DNA from: Flavicella sp965243265
Lineage (GTDB): Bacteria > Bacteroidota > Bacteroidia > Flavobacteriales > Flavobacteriaceae
DNA: 64,000 nt
NCBI GenBank assembly: GCA_965243265.1
Contig: CBDEUL010000011.1
Span: 62,001 to 126,000, forward strand
Direction: 5' to 3'
In this document: positions 23,678 to 32,545 of the stretch, one piece after another
Layout of the letters: the number at the start of each line of letters is the position of its first letter
Position numbering within the stretch: the stretch's first letter is position 1
Position numbers and translations under genes: made by a program
The notes under the pieces: model-generated
What the model saw: only the letters and a program-made list of their open reading frames with translations
Databases searched by the model: none
Told to the model about the DNA's origin: nothing

Positions 23678-26425
23678 TTGAACTTTAAAAAACTATATTT
23701 TATACTTCTTATTCTTACCTCTCAAGTTGGTTTTTCTCAAACAGCCACCATCAAAGGTATGATTAGAAATTCCGAAAAAGAACCTATTGAAGGCGTTAGC
23801 GTTTCTATTGATTCCTTAAACGGAACTACAACCAATACTAAAGGAGAATATGAACTTACCGTACCTGCTAAACAGAAAATCACCATTCTTTACAATCATA
23901 CTGCCTATAAAAGCCTCTCTAAAAATGTAAAAATCCCAAAAAACAAAACATTTAGGTACTCACCTATACTAGAAGCTTCAATTGAAGAAACACAAGAAAC
24001 TATTGTCATAAATCGAACTTCTCAAAAACTTGATTTTTCACAAACAGCGACTATCAAAGGTAAAGTTAGAGATGCTGAAAAAGAACCTATTAAAGGAGTA
24101 AGCATTTCTATTGATTCCTTACACGGAACTACAACCAATACAAAGGGAGAATATGAACTTACCGTACCTGCAAAGCAACAAATCACTGTTGTTTACAGCC
24201 ATATTACTTACAATACACTCTATAAAAATGTAACCATATCAAAAAACAGAACAATTAAATACTCCCCTACTTTAGAGGTTTTAACCGAAGAGATAGACGA
24301 AGTTCTTATCAAAAACAACAAAAAAGAGGTTCAAGGAATTACAAGCATCAGTTTAAAAAAAGTAAAAACAATTCCTAGTGCAACTCCAAGTGTAGAAAAC
24401 CTATTAATGACACTTCCTGGTGTTAACAACAACAATGAGCTAAGTACTCAATACAATGTTAGAGGAGGAAACTTTGATGAAAACCTAGTTTATGTAAATG
24501 GTATTGAAGTATACAGACCTTTTTTAGTTAGATCTGGACAACAAGAGGGGTTGAGCTTTATAAACCCAGACATGACTAGAAATATTGATTTCTCTGCTGG
24601 AGGATTTCAAGCCAAATACGGAGATAAACTTTCTTCTGTACTAGACATTACTTATAAAAAACCTGTAGAAAAATCAACAAAAATCAATGCTAGTCTTTTA
24701 GGAGCTAGTGCTACTTTTGAAGGGCAATTTTTAAAAAATAAGCTTTCTACAATTACAGGTATACGTTATAGAGACAACAGCTTACTTGTAGACTCTAGAG
24801 ACACAGAAACCAACTACAGACCTATATTTGCTGATTTGCAAACGTACCTTTCTTACAAAGTAAGCGATAAATTATCTGTTAACTTTTTAGGTAACATCTC
24901 TTTAAACCATTACAATTACACCCCTATTACAAGAACAACACGTTTTGGTACCATTACCAACCCTATAGAATTAACTGTATTTTATACAGGTAAAGAAAAT
25001 GATAGATTCAGCACCCTTTTTGGTGCTTTTAGTGCAGACTACAAACCTTCTGAAGACCTAAAACTAACCCTAACAACCTCTGCTTATAACACTCAAGAAG
25101 AAGAGTTTTATGATATCATTGGTGCATATTCACTTACCGAAACAATTGCTAATGAAGGAGACGCTAACTTTAGTGAAGGTATTGGAGGACAAATAAGCCA
25201 TGCCAGAAATGAGCTAGATGCCTTAATTCAAAATATTCAATTAAAAATTACTACTACTGAAGACGATGTTCGTTATGAACTTGGATTCAAACTACAAAAC
25301 GAAAATATAAAAGAGAGAATCAACGAATGGCAAGTTATTGACTCTGCAGGATTCTCTGTACGCCCTCCTATAGACCCTATTAGAAACAACGAACCTTATA
25401 CACCATACACAGGTCCTATTACACCCTACCAATCTATTAATGCCACCAATGATGTTGACATTACAAGGTTTTCAGGATTTCTTCAATGGAGCAAAAGAAC
25501 CGAATGGAAAAATCATGACATTTGGTACAACTTAGGAATACGAACTCATACTTGGACTGTTAGTAATGGTAGTTCCGTATCAGAACCACAAAGCACATTT
25601 AGTCCCAGAGGTCAATTCACCATAAAACCAGATTGGGATAAGGACATGCTTTTTAGAGTTTCAGGAGGATATTACAGTCAACCCCCTTCTTACAGAGAAT
25701 TGAAAAATTACGAAGGAGAAATAAATACAAATGTAAAAGCACAAAAATCTATCCATTTTGTAGTAGGAAACGACTATAGCTTTATCATGTGGGGACGCCC
25801 TTTTAAACTTACCTCTGAAGCTTATGTAAAAAAACTATCTGATGTCAATGCCTATACAGTAGACAATGTACGTATTCGTTATAGAGCTGATAATGTTACC
25901 GAAGCTTATGCTGCCGGATTTGATATTAGACTAAATGGTGAATTTGTTCCTGGCAACGAAAGCTGGATTAGTTTGGGAGTTTTACAAACAGAAGAAAATA
26001 TAGACAATCAAGGATACATTGCTCGTCCTACAGATCAAAGATTCAAATTAGGTATTCTATTTCAAGACTACATCCCTTCAATACCTGATTTTAAAGTATA
26101 CCTTAATTTAGTCTACAACTCTGGACTACCTGGAGGAGCTCCTTCATACAGTGATCCTTACGACTACCAAAACAGGTTACCTGCCTACAAAAGAGCTGAT
26201 GTTGGTTTTTCTTATGTAATTATTGGAGACAAAAAAACATTTGAATCTGGATGGAAAAGCAAATTTAAAGAGCTAAATGTAGGTTTAGAAGTATTCAATG
26301 TTTTTGATATCACAAACACCAACACCAATACTTGGGTTCAAGATGTATATTCAAAACAATCCTATGCTGTACCTAATTATATGACAGGAAGAATATTTAA
26401 TGTAAAATTAGAGATGAAGTTTTAA
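23678..26425 (+). CDS. TonB-dependent receptor with duplicated N-terminal domain
   Basis: 915 aa from TTG 23678. A signal peptide (1-20) is followed by two tandem carboxypeptidase-regulatory-like domains (about 19-119 and 120-220), each beginning FSQTATIKG and containing GTTTNTKGEYELTVPAK. A plug (PSVENLLMTLPGV, YNVRGGNFDENLVYVNG) and a beta-barrel to the C-terminal Phe complete it. The 303-bp duplication is visible in the DNA (23732 and 24035). Substrate unknown. The partner upstream is the M23 peptidase; no SusD-like gene is adjacent, so it is not a Sus-type pair. Confidence 0.88.
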   Translation: MNFKKLYFILLILTSQVGFSQTATIKGMIRNSEKEPIEGVSVSIDSLNGTTTNTKGEYELTVPAKQKITILYNHTAYKSLSKNVKIPKNKTFRYSPILEASIEETQETIVINRTSQKLDFSQTATIKGKVRDAEKEPIKGVSISIDSLHGTTTNTKGEYELTVPAKQQITVVYSHITYNTLYKNVTISKNRTIKYSPTLEVLTEEIDEVLIKNNKKEVQGITSISLKKVKTIPSATPSVENLLMTLPGVNNNNELSTQYNVRGGNFDENLVYVNGIEVYRPFLVRSGQQEGLSFINPDMTRNIDFSAGGFQAKYGDKLSSVLDITYKKPVEKSTKINASLLGASATFEGQFLKNKLSTITGIRYRDNSLLVDSRDTETNYRPIFADLQTYLSYKVSDKLSVNFLGNISLNHYNYTPITRTTRFGTITNPIELTVFYTGKENDRFSTLFGAFSADYKPSEDLKLTLTTSAYNTQEEEFYDIIGAYSLTETIANEGDANFSEGIGGQISHARNELDALIQNIQLKITTTEDDVRYELGFKLQNENIKERINEWQVIDSAGFSVRPPIDPIRNNEPYTPYTGPITPYQSINATNDVDITRFSGFLQWSKRTEWKNHDIWYNLGIRTHTWTVSNGSSVSEPQSTFSPRGQFTIKPDWDKDMLFRVSGGYYSQPPSYRELKNYEGEINTNVKAQKSIHFVVGNDYSFIMWGRPFKLTSEAYVKKLSDVNAYTVDNVRIRYRADNVTEAYAAGFDIRLNGEFVPGNESWISLGVLQTEENIDNQGYIARPTDQRFKLGILFQDYIPSIPDFKVYLNLVYNSGLPGGAPSYSDPYDYQNRLPAYKRADVGFSYVIIGDKKTFESGWKSKFKELNVGLEVFNVFDITNTNTNTWVQDVYSKQSYAVPNYMTGRIFNVKLEMKF
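23732..24337 (+). repeat. Intragenic tandem duplication of 303 bp
   Basis: Two in-frame copies start at 23732 and 24035, coding for 101-residue units that share long identical peptide stretches. The copies have drifted at scattered positions, so the event is not very recent. Confidence 0.85.
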
Positions 26426-26441
26426 AACCAAAACCTCATCT

Positions 26442-27218
26442 TTAATTCTTTAACACCTTCTTCAAAACTTTATCAAATCTACGATCCATACAACTACTAA
26501 TATCTGTTGTAACAAACTGTCCATTAAAAAACAAACTAAAAATAGTAGCAGGACTCGGACAAGACTGTGCCTCTTCTAAAGTTTTTAGTTTTATAACTTT
26601 TAATGATAATGCACGCTTTTTAGCTGTTTCTTGTAAAGACTCTCTGGCATGAAACTCTGCGAATGGACATCTATTAGAGTAATAAACTACTATTCCTTCT
26701 TTTACTTCACATTCTCCACTTTTTACAGAATCGTTAAACTTAGGAATCACTCCTTTTGAATCTATTTTTTTAACCAACAAACTAAACCCACTTGATGTTT
26801 TTTCAACCTCTTTAAAACCTTGTCTCAACAACCATTTTGTATCACTCATAAAATGAAACTTTTTTGTCCCCACAACAGTCACCAAACCATTTTTTCCTTC
26901 CTTCTTAGCTTGTTCAGTAACTCTTTTTAAAAGCTCTTTTCCATATCCATTCTTTTTATACTTCCCTGATACCCAAAAACAATTTATATTTAAATAATTA
27001 GGTGCTTTTATGGGAACCCAAGCCTTTTCAGCAGGTCCGTATTCTATAAAAACCTTTGCTCTTTGGTTAATTCTAGTAAAAGCATATCCATTATTAAATT
27101 CCGTTTGCAACCAATCCTTTTTTGCCTGATAACTGTCGGAACATTTTTTATCTGAAATTGCACAACAAATATGTTCTTCTTTTATATTTTCTGAATTTAA
27201 ATCGATGAATTCTTCCAT
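26442..27218 (-). CDS. GNAT acetyltransferase with YoaP-like C-terminal domain
   Basis: 258 aa from ATG 27218; the 21 extra codons upstream are poor. The N-terminal GNAT fold includes the acetyl-CoA loop KKNGYGKELL. The C-terminal thioredoxin-like YoaP part contains YYSNRCPFAEFHA with a conserved Cys, and later CPSPATIFSLFFNG. Several cysteines (CC near residue 18, KKCSD) are conserved in appearance. Substrate is not known for the family. It is convergent with the TonB receptor gene. Confidence 0.8.
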   Translation of the reverse strand: MEEFIDLNSENIKEEHICCAISDKKCSDSYQAKKDWLQTEFNNGYAFTRINQRAKVFIEYGPAEKAWVPIKAPNYLNINCFWVSGKYKKNGYGKELLKRVTEQAKKEGKNGLVTVVGTKKFHFMSDTKWLLRQGFKEVEKTSSGFSLLVKKIDSKGVIPKFNDSVKSGECEVKEGIVVYYSNRCPFAEFHARESLQETAKKRALSLKVIKLKTLEEAQSCPSPATIFSLFFNGQFVTTDISSCMDRRFDKVLKKVLKN

Positions 27219-27330
27219 TTTACTCTCTTTAATTAGTACACTAACTCCACCTCCAAACACTTTCTTAAAGTTACGAAACAAATTGTTTAACTCACTTCAA
27301 ACACTCCTAAAAAACAAAAATACTAGAAAC

Positions 27331-27358
27331 AAAAAAAGCCAGAGAATTCTCTCTGACT
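27331..27358 (-). terminator. Terminator of bcp
   Basis: On the minus strand GTCAGAG pairs with CTCTGGC, followed by seven T. It lies 29 bp downstream of the bcp stop. Confidence 0.7.
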
Positions 27359-27387
27359 TCAATATAAATACTCTTTTTATAAAAACA

Positions 27388-27843
27388 CTATTCTCCTAAT
27401 ATCTGAACAGCATGTGCTTTTGTTTTTACTTTCAAAATCACATCTTCTACAACTCCATTTTCATCAATTACAAAAGTAGTTCTATGAATTCCTTCATACT
27501 CTCTTCCCATAAACTTTTTAGGCCCCCAAACACCAAAAGCCTCTATTACAGCTTTATCTTCATCTGCCAATAAAGGAAATGGCAATTCATGCTTATTGAT
27601 AAAGTTTTGTTGTCTTTTTGCAGAATCTGCACTCACCCCTAAAACAGCATATCCTTTTGCTAAAAAAGTTTGATAATTATCCCTTAAATCACAAGCTTCT
27701 GCTGTACACCCTGGAGTACTTGCTTTAGGGTAGAAAAACAGTACTAATTTTTTCCCTTTATAATCTTGTAATTGAATTGTATTTCCTTGCTCATCTAATG
27801 CCTTAAATTCAGGTGCTTTATCACCAATCTTTAATGTTGTCAT
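27388..27843 (-). CDS. bcp: Thioredoxin-dependent thiol peroxidase (Bcp)
   Basis: 151 aa. The peroxidatic Cys46 lies in PKASTPGCTAEAC, with the likely resolving Cys51. The GDKAPEFKALD start and TTFVIDENG are typical of the Bcp/PrxQ group. It reduces hydrogen peroxide and organic peroxides in the cytoplasm using thioredoxin. Transcribed alone and divergent from nth. Confidence 0.93.
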   Translation of the reverse strand: MTTLKIGDKAPEFKALDEQGNTIQLQDYKGKKLVLFFYPKASTPGCTAEACDLRDNYQTFLAKGYAVLGVSADSAKRQQNFINKHELPFPLLADEDKAVIEAFGVWGPKKFMGREYEGIHRTTFVIDENGVVEDVILKVKTKAHAVQILGE

Positions 27844-27972
27844 TCTATATAATTTTAAGTCGGAAAGTTATAAAGTTAATCTTAAAAAAAATAATTTCTC
27901 TGGTAAACTCTACAGCAATTTTTAAAGTTTGTATTTTTACCCTATTACTTTATTAAACGCCCTCTTTTAAGA

Positions 27973-28626
27973 ATGACAAAACAAGAAAAGGTACAATTTG
28001 TAATAGATACTTTAGAAGAACTGTATCCAGAAACACCTATACCATTAGATCATAAAGACCCATACACCTTATTAATAGCCGTGCTAATGTCTGCACAAAG
28101 TACGGATGCCCGTGTAAATATAATTACACCTCTTTTATTTGCCAAAGCAGACAACCCTTATGATATGGTAAAGCTTTCTGTTGAAGAAATTAGAGATATT
28201 ATAAAACCCGTAGGGCTATCTCCTATGAAATCTAAAGGTATACACGGACTTTCTAAAATTCTTATTGAAAAACACAACGGAAAGGTACCTGCTAACTTTG
28301 AAGATTTGGAAGAACTTCCTGCTGTTGGACACAAAACAGCAAGTGTAGTAATGAGTCAAGCTTTTAACATACCTGCCTTTGCTGTAGATACACATATACA
28401 CAGACTTATGTATCGTTGGAACTTATCTAACGGAAAAAATGTTGTACAAACCGAAAAAGACGCTAAAAGACTTTTTCCTGAAGAAACATGGAACAAACTA
28501 CATTTACAAATTATCTATTACGGAAGAGAGTACTCTCCTGCTAGAGGCTGGAAACTCGAAAACGACATTATCACAAAAACAATTGGACGAAAAACCGTTC
28601 TTGATGAATACCACAAAAAAAAATAG
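27973..28626 (+). CDS. nth: Endonuclease III-type DNA glycosylase lacking the iron-sulfur cluster
   Basis: 217 aa. The helix-hairpin-helix LEELPAVGHKTA has catalytic K121, and D139 stands in FAVDTH, so glycosylase/AP-lyase activity is expected on oxidised pyrimidines. The C-terminal Cys-X6-Cys-X2-Cys-X5-Cys loop that holds the [4Fe-4S] cluster in E. coli Nth is missing: the region reads YYGREYSPARGW, and the whole protein has no cysteine. A hairpin right at the stop codon ends the transcript. Confidence 0.9.
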   Translation: MTKQEKVQFVIDTLEELYPETPIPLDHKDPYTLLIAVLMSAQSTDARVNIITPLLFAKADNPYDMVKLSVEEIRDIIKPVGLSPMKSKGIHGLSKILIEKHNGKVPANFEDLEELPAVGHKTASVVMSQAFNIPAFAVDTHIHRLMYRWNLSNGKNVVQTEKDAKRLFPEETWNKLHLQIIYYGREYSPARGWKLENDIITKTIGRKTVLDEYHKKK

Positions 28627-28648
28627 ACTCTATAAGGAGTCTATTTTT
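28624..28648 (+). terminator. Terminator of nth
   Basis: TAGACTC pairs with GAGTCTA across 6 bases, followed by five T. The nth stop codon is the first part of the stem. It overlaps no other gene. Confidence 0.75.
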
Positions 28649-28651
28649 CTT

Positions 28652-28795
28652 TTAGTTTAAATGCAAACTTATTTTAGTATCCTCTAAACTTAAAATAGTC
28701 AATGATTTTGAATAATTTAAAATTCTATCAACGGACTCTTGTGAGGGCTCTCTTAAAATAATTTCATTCTTTTTACTTGAGTAGTTTTTTATCAT
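28652..28795 (-). CDS. Small protein downstream of ECF sigma gene
   Basis: 47 aa starting at ATG 28795: MIKNYSSKKNEIILREPSQE at the N-terminus, then a predicted helix and an alternating hydrophobic end. It is soluble with no signal or membrane segment. It lies 53 bp downstream of the ECF sigma gene on the same strand, with codon use like its neighbours. I do not recognise a named family. Position suggests co-transcription with the sigma factor. The 200-bp gap is otherwise empty. Confidence 0.5.
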   Translation of the reverse strand: MIKNYSSKKNEIILREPSQESVDRILNYSKSLTILSLEDTKISLHLN

Positions 28796-28848
28796 ATAAA
28801 CATGGTTAATAAGTTATCAATCACATCTATAACGACAAAAAAAACTAT

Positions 28849-29439
28849 TTAGTATCCGTCTGTTAAAATAATTTCTTTTTGAGCTATCAGCTTCCTCATA
28901 TTTATCAATGCATACCGCATTCTTCCTAGCACTGTATTGATACTCACATCCGAATGCGCTGCTATTTCTTTAAAACTTAAATCATTATAAATTCGTTTTC
29001 TTAAAACATCTTGCTGATCTTTTGGCAAAAAATCAATTACAGCTGTTATTTGGGCATACAACTGCTCTCTCATCATCCCTCTTTCTGCATTTAAACTTTC
29101 ATCAGAAAGCACATCAAATACATCAAAATCATCCGTTCTATTAAACTTAGGAATCCTTCCTGCTTTTCTATAATAATCAATTACTAAATTGTGAGAAATT
29201 CTCATTACCCATGGTAAAAATTTTCCCTCCTCATTATAATTTCCTTTTTTAAGTGTATTAATAACTTTTATAAAAGTATCCTGAAAAATATCTTCCGCAA
29301 TGTACTTGTCAGAAACCTTTGAGTATACAAACCCAAATACTTTCTGCTTATGTCTCATAACAAGAACCTCTAAAGATTTTTCATCTCCCTCTATATACTT
29401 ACGTACTAAATCACTGTCGGTTAATTTGGACAATCGCAT
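28849..29439 (-). CDS. ECF RNA polymerase sigma factor
   Basis: 196 aa from ATG 29439; a GTG two codons upstream is less likely. Region 2 (KYIAEDIFQDTFIKVINTL, LPWVMRISHNLVIDYYR) and region 4 (LPKDQQDVLRKRIYNDLSFKEIAAHSDVSINTV) are clear. There is no adjacent anti-sigma gene; a 47-aa protein follows. The gene starts 210 bp from uvrA, divergent. The 29446-29657 interval is AT-rich, and I see only a weak TATTTTTAC before uvrA. Confidence 0.9.
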   Translation of the reverse strand: MRLSKLTDSDLVRKYIEGDEKSLEVLVMRHKQKVFGFVYSKVSDKYIAEDIFQDTFIKVINTLKKGNYNEEGKFLPWVMRISHNLVIDYYRKAGRIPKFNRTDDFDVFDVLSDESLNAERGMMREQLYAQITAVIDFLPKDQQDVLRKRIYNDLSFKEIAAHSDVSINTVLGRMRYALINMRKLIAQKEIILTDGY

Positions 29440-29657
29440 AATCACTATTTTTTAAGGTATTACCTATCAGATGTAACACTATTCAATTAAAAAGTAGTTT
29501 TATTCTATACGCGAAATTTTTAAGTTAATTATGTCCTGTGGAATTACAAATATCAAAAAATTATTCCTTGAACCCTAAGATTTTTTTATATTTTTTTTAA
29601 CTCTTCACTATACAACATAACTAAAAGCGGTATTTTTACAGATATATTTTCCTCAGT

Positions 29658-32471
29658 ATGGTACGACAAATAACAACACTAGATCCGAAAGAAAACATCT
29701 TGATTAAAGGGGCTCAACTTCACAATTTAAAGAATATTGATGTTGCCATTCCTCGTAACAAATTTGTAGTAATTACGGGACTTTCCGGCTCTGGAAAATC
29801 TAGTTTAGCTTTTGACACTTTATTTGCTGAAGGACAAAGAAGATATATTGAAAGTCTTTCTTCTTATGCAAGACAGTTCTTAGGAAAGCTTCACAAACCC
29901 AAAGTAGATTATATCAAAGGAATTGCTCCTGCAATTGCCATTGAACAAAAGGTAAATTCTACCAACCCAAGATCTACTGTAGGAACCTCTACAGAAATTT
30001 TTGATTATATAAAGCTGCTATTTGCTAGAATAGGTAAAACCTACTCACCCATTTCAGACAATGAAGTAAAAAAACATACAGTTACTGATGTTTTAAATTT
30101 TATCAAAAAAAACGAGGAAAAAACAAAGCTATTACTCCTAGCACCTATTCATTTTGACAAAGACAAAAACCCTGAAACGGTTATAAAACTTCTCTCTCAA
30201 CAAGGATATGCACGAATCAAATACAACAATGAAACTTTAAGAATAGATGATTCTCTGTTAGAAAACCATACTGCCAAAGACCTAGAAAAAGCAGCAAACA
30301 ACAATGCGTTATTTTTAGTTGTAGATAGAATTGTTGTAAAAACCGATGAAGACTTTTACAACCGCCTAGCAGATTCTATTCAGACTGCGTTATTTGAAGG
30401 AAAAGGAACTTGTACTGTAGAAAACCTAAACACTGCTGAAACTCGTGAATTTAGCAATAAATTTGAGCTAGACGGAATGACATTTTCTGAACCCAATGCT
30501 CATTTTTTTAGCTTTAACAATCCTTACGGTGCTTGTCCTAGTTGCGAAGGCTATGGGAGTACTATCGGTATTGACGAAGATTTGGTAATTCCAAACACTT
30601 CATTATCTATTTACGAAGATGCTATTTTACCTTGGAAAACAGATTCTTTCTTAAAATATAAAGACGCTTTAATTGACCATGCCTATAAATACGAAATTCC
30701 AATCCACAAACCTTGGTTTGAATTATCTGACGAACAAAAAGAACTTATTTGGAAAGGCACAAAATCTTTTGAAGGACTCCATTCTTTTTTTGAATACTTA
30801 GAAAAGAAAAGCTATAAAATACAGTTCCGAGTAATGTTATCTCGTTATAGAGGACGTACAAAATGTAAAACCTGTAATGGAAAAAGACTTAGAAAAGAAA
30901 CCAATTATGTAAAAATAGCTGGTAAAAATATCTCCGATCTTGTTGATTTACCGATTAATGAACTGGCACATTTTTTTAAACATCTAGAATTAAGTGAAAA
31001 TGAATATGCTATTGCCAAAAGACTTCTTACTGAAATTAACAACAGACTAGAATTCTTAAACAACGTAGGGCTTAATTACCTTACCCTAAACAGAGCTTCA
31101 AATTCACTTTCTGGAGGAGAAAGTCAACGTATAAACCTAGCAACCTCACTAGGAAGTAGCCTGGTAGGTTCTATGTATATTTTAGACGAACCTAGTATTG
31201 GTTTGCACCCTAAGGACACCGAAAAATTAATCAATGTCCTTATTACATTAAAAAAACTTGGAAATACTGTAATTGTTGTTGAACACGACGAAGATGTTAT
31301 GAAAGAGGCTGATTATATTATTGATATTGGTCCTGAAGCTGGAACACATGGAGGAAATGTGGTAGCAGAAGGAACCTATGATGAAATTTTAAAATCAGAC
31401 TCCTTAACAGCTAAATACCTCAACAATGAAATGCGTATTGAAGTTCCCGAAAAAAGAAGAACTTCAAAAAACAGCATTCAAATTATTGGAGCTAGAGAAA
31501 ACAACCTAAAAAATATTGATGTAGAAATTCTTTTAAACACATTAACTGTTATCACAGGGGTTTCTGGTAGTGGAAAAAGTACCTTAGTAAAAAAGATACT
31601 CTACCCTGCTTTGCAAAAAAAACTAAACGGACATGGAGAAAAAGCTGGAGAGTTTACCGACATACAAGGAAGCTTCTCTAACCTTAAAAATGTTGAGTTT
31701 ATAGACCAAAACCCTATTGGTAGATCTTCTAGATCAAACCCTGTAACCTACATCAAAGCATACGATGATATTAGAAGTCTGTTTGCAGCTACCAACCTTT
31801 CTAAAACCAGAAACTACAAACCAAAACACTTTTCTTTCAATGTGGAAGGTGGGCGTTGTGAAAAATGTAAAGGTGAAGGTGAGGTTACTATAGAAATGCA
31901 GTTTATGGCAGATGTTCATTTGCAATGTGACGATTGTAAAGGAAAACGTTTTAAAAGAGAAGTTTTAGATATCAAATTCAACAAAAAAACTATTGATGAT
32001 ATTTTAAACTTGACCATTGACGACGCCATTGCCTTTTTTGACAATCACCATCAGAAAAAAATAGTTCAAAAACTACAACCGCTGCAAGATGTTGGCTTGG
32101 GGTATGTCACTTTAGGACAATCATCCTCTACTCTGTCAGGAGGTGAAGCACAAAGAATTAAATTAGCTTCATTTTTAGTAAAAGGAACCACCAAAGACAA
32201 AACCCTTTTTATTTTTGACGAACCTACCACTGGTTTACACTTCCATGACATTAAAAAATTATTAAATTCATTAGAAGCCTTATTAGGAAAAGGACATTCT
32301 ATCATTGTTATTGAACACAATATAGAACTTATTAAATGTGCCGATTATATCATTGACCTTGGACCTGAAGGTGGAAAAAATGGCGGAAACTTACTTTTCC
32401 AAGGGACACCAGAAGAAATACTTGAATGCAAAAAATCTGTAACTGCACGATTTTTAAAAGACAATATTTAG
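29658..32471 (+). CDS. uvrA: Excinuclease ABC subunit A
   Basis: 937 aa, full length. There are two ABC modules: the first Walker A is GLSGSGKSS (41-49), the second GVSGSGKSTL near residue 635. Signatures LSGGESQRINLA and LSGGEAQRIKLA are present, as are zinc modules with CPSC/CKTC and CEKC/CDDC pairs. UvrA scans DNA for damage with UvrB in nucleotide excision repair. Single-gene unit ending at a bidirectional terminator shared with guaB. Confidence 0.97.
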   Translation: MVRQITTLDPKENILIKGAQLHNLKNIDVAIPRNKFVVITGLSGSGKSSLAFDTLFAEGQRRYIESLSSYARQFLGKLHKPKVDYIKGIAPAIAIEQKVNSTNPRSTVGTSTEIFDYIKLLFARIGKTYSPISDNEVKKHTVTDVLNFIKKNEEKTKLLLLAPIHFDKDKNPETVIKLLSQQGYARIKYNNETLRIDDSLLENHTAKDLEKAANNNALFLVVDRIVVKTDEDFYNRLADSIQTALFEGKGTCTVENLNTAETREFSNKFELDGMTFSEPNAHFFSFNNPYGACPSCEGYGSTIGIDEDLVIPNTSLSIYEDAILPWKTDSFLKYKDALIDHAYKYEIPIHKPWFELSDEQKELIWKGTKSFEGLHSFFEYLEKKSYKIQFRVMLSRYRGRTKCKTCNGKRLRKETNYVKIAGKNISDLVDLPINELAHFFKHLELSENEYAIAKRLLTEINNRLEFLNNVGLNYLTLNRASNSLSGGESQRINLATSLGSSLVGSMYILDEPSIGLHPKDTEKLINVLITLKKLGNTVIVVEHDEDVMKEADYIIDIGPEAGTHGGNVVAEGTYDEILKSDSLTAKYLNNEMRIEVPEKRRTSKNSIQIIGARENNLKNIDVEILLNTLTVITGVSGSGKSTLVKKILYPALQKKLNGHGEKAGEFTDIQGSFSNLKNVEFIDQNPIGRSSRSNPVTYIKAYDDIRSLFAATNLSKTRNYKPKHFSFNVEGGRCEKCKGEGEVTIEMQFMADVHLQCDDCKGKRFKREVLDIKFNKKTIDDILNLTIDDAIAFFDNHHQKKIVQKLQPLQDVGLGYVTLGQSSSTLSGGEAQRIKLASFLVKGTTKDKTLFIFDEPTTGLHFHDIKKLLNSLEALLGKGHSIIVIEHNIELIKCADYIIDLGPEGGKNGGNLLFQGTPEEILECKKSVTARFLKDNI

Positions 32472-32489
32472 AAAACAGCCTTAAACAGA

Positions 32490-32527
32490 AAAAAGCCTTT
32501 AAGAACACATTCTTAAAGGCTTTTTTT
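32490..32527. terminator. Bidirectional terminator, uvrA / guaB
   Basis: AAAAAGCCTTTAAGA pairs with TCTTAAAGGCTTTTT across a 6-base loop, between convergent genes. Confidence 0.9.
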
Positions 32528-32545
32528 ATAACGTTTATTCTAAAA

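Noticed and set aside
28439..28660. 73-aa plus-strand ORF overlapping the end of nth
   Set aside because: Out-of-frame reading of nth plus its terminator; no homology seen.
29446..29657. Intergenic region between ECF sigma and uvrA as an RNA gene
   Set aside because: AT-rich with no stable stem or conserved-looking ends; only a weak TATTTTTAC promoter-like site.
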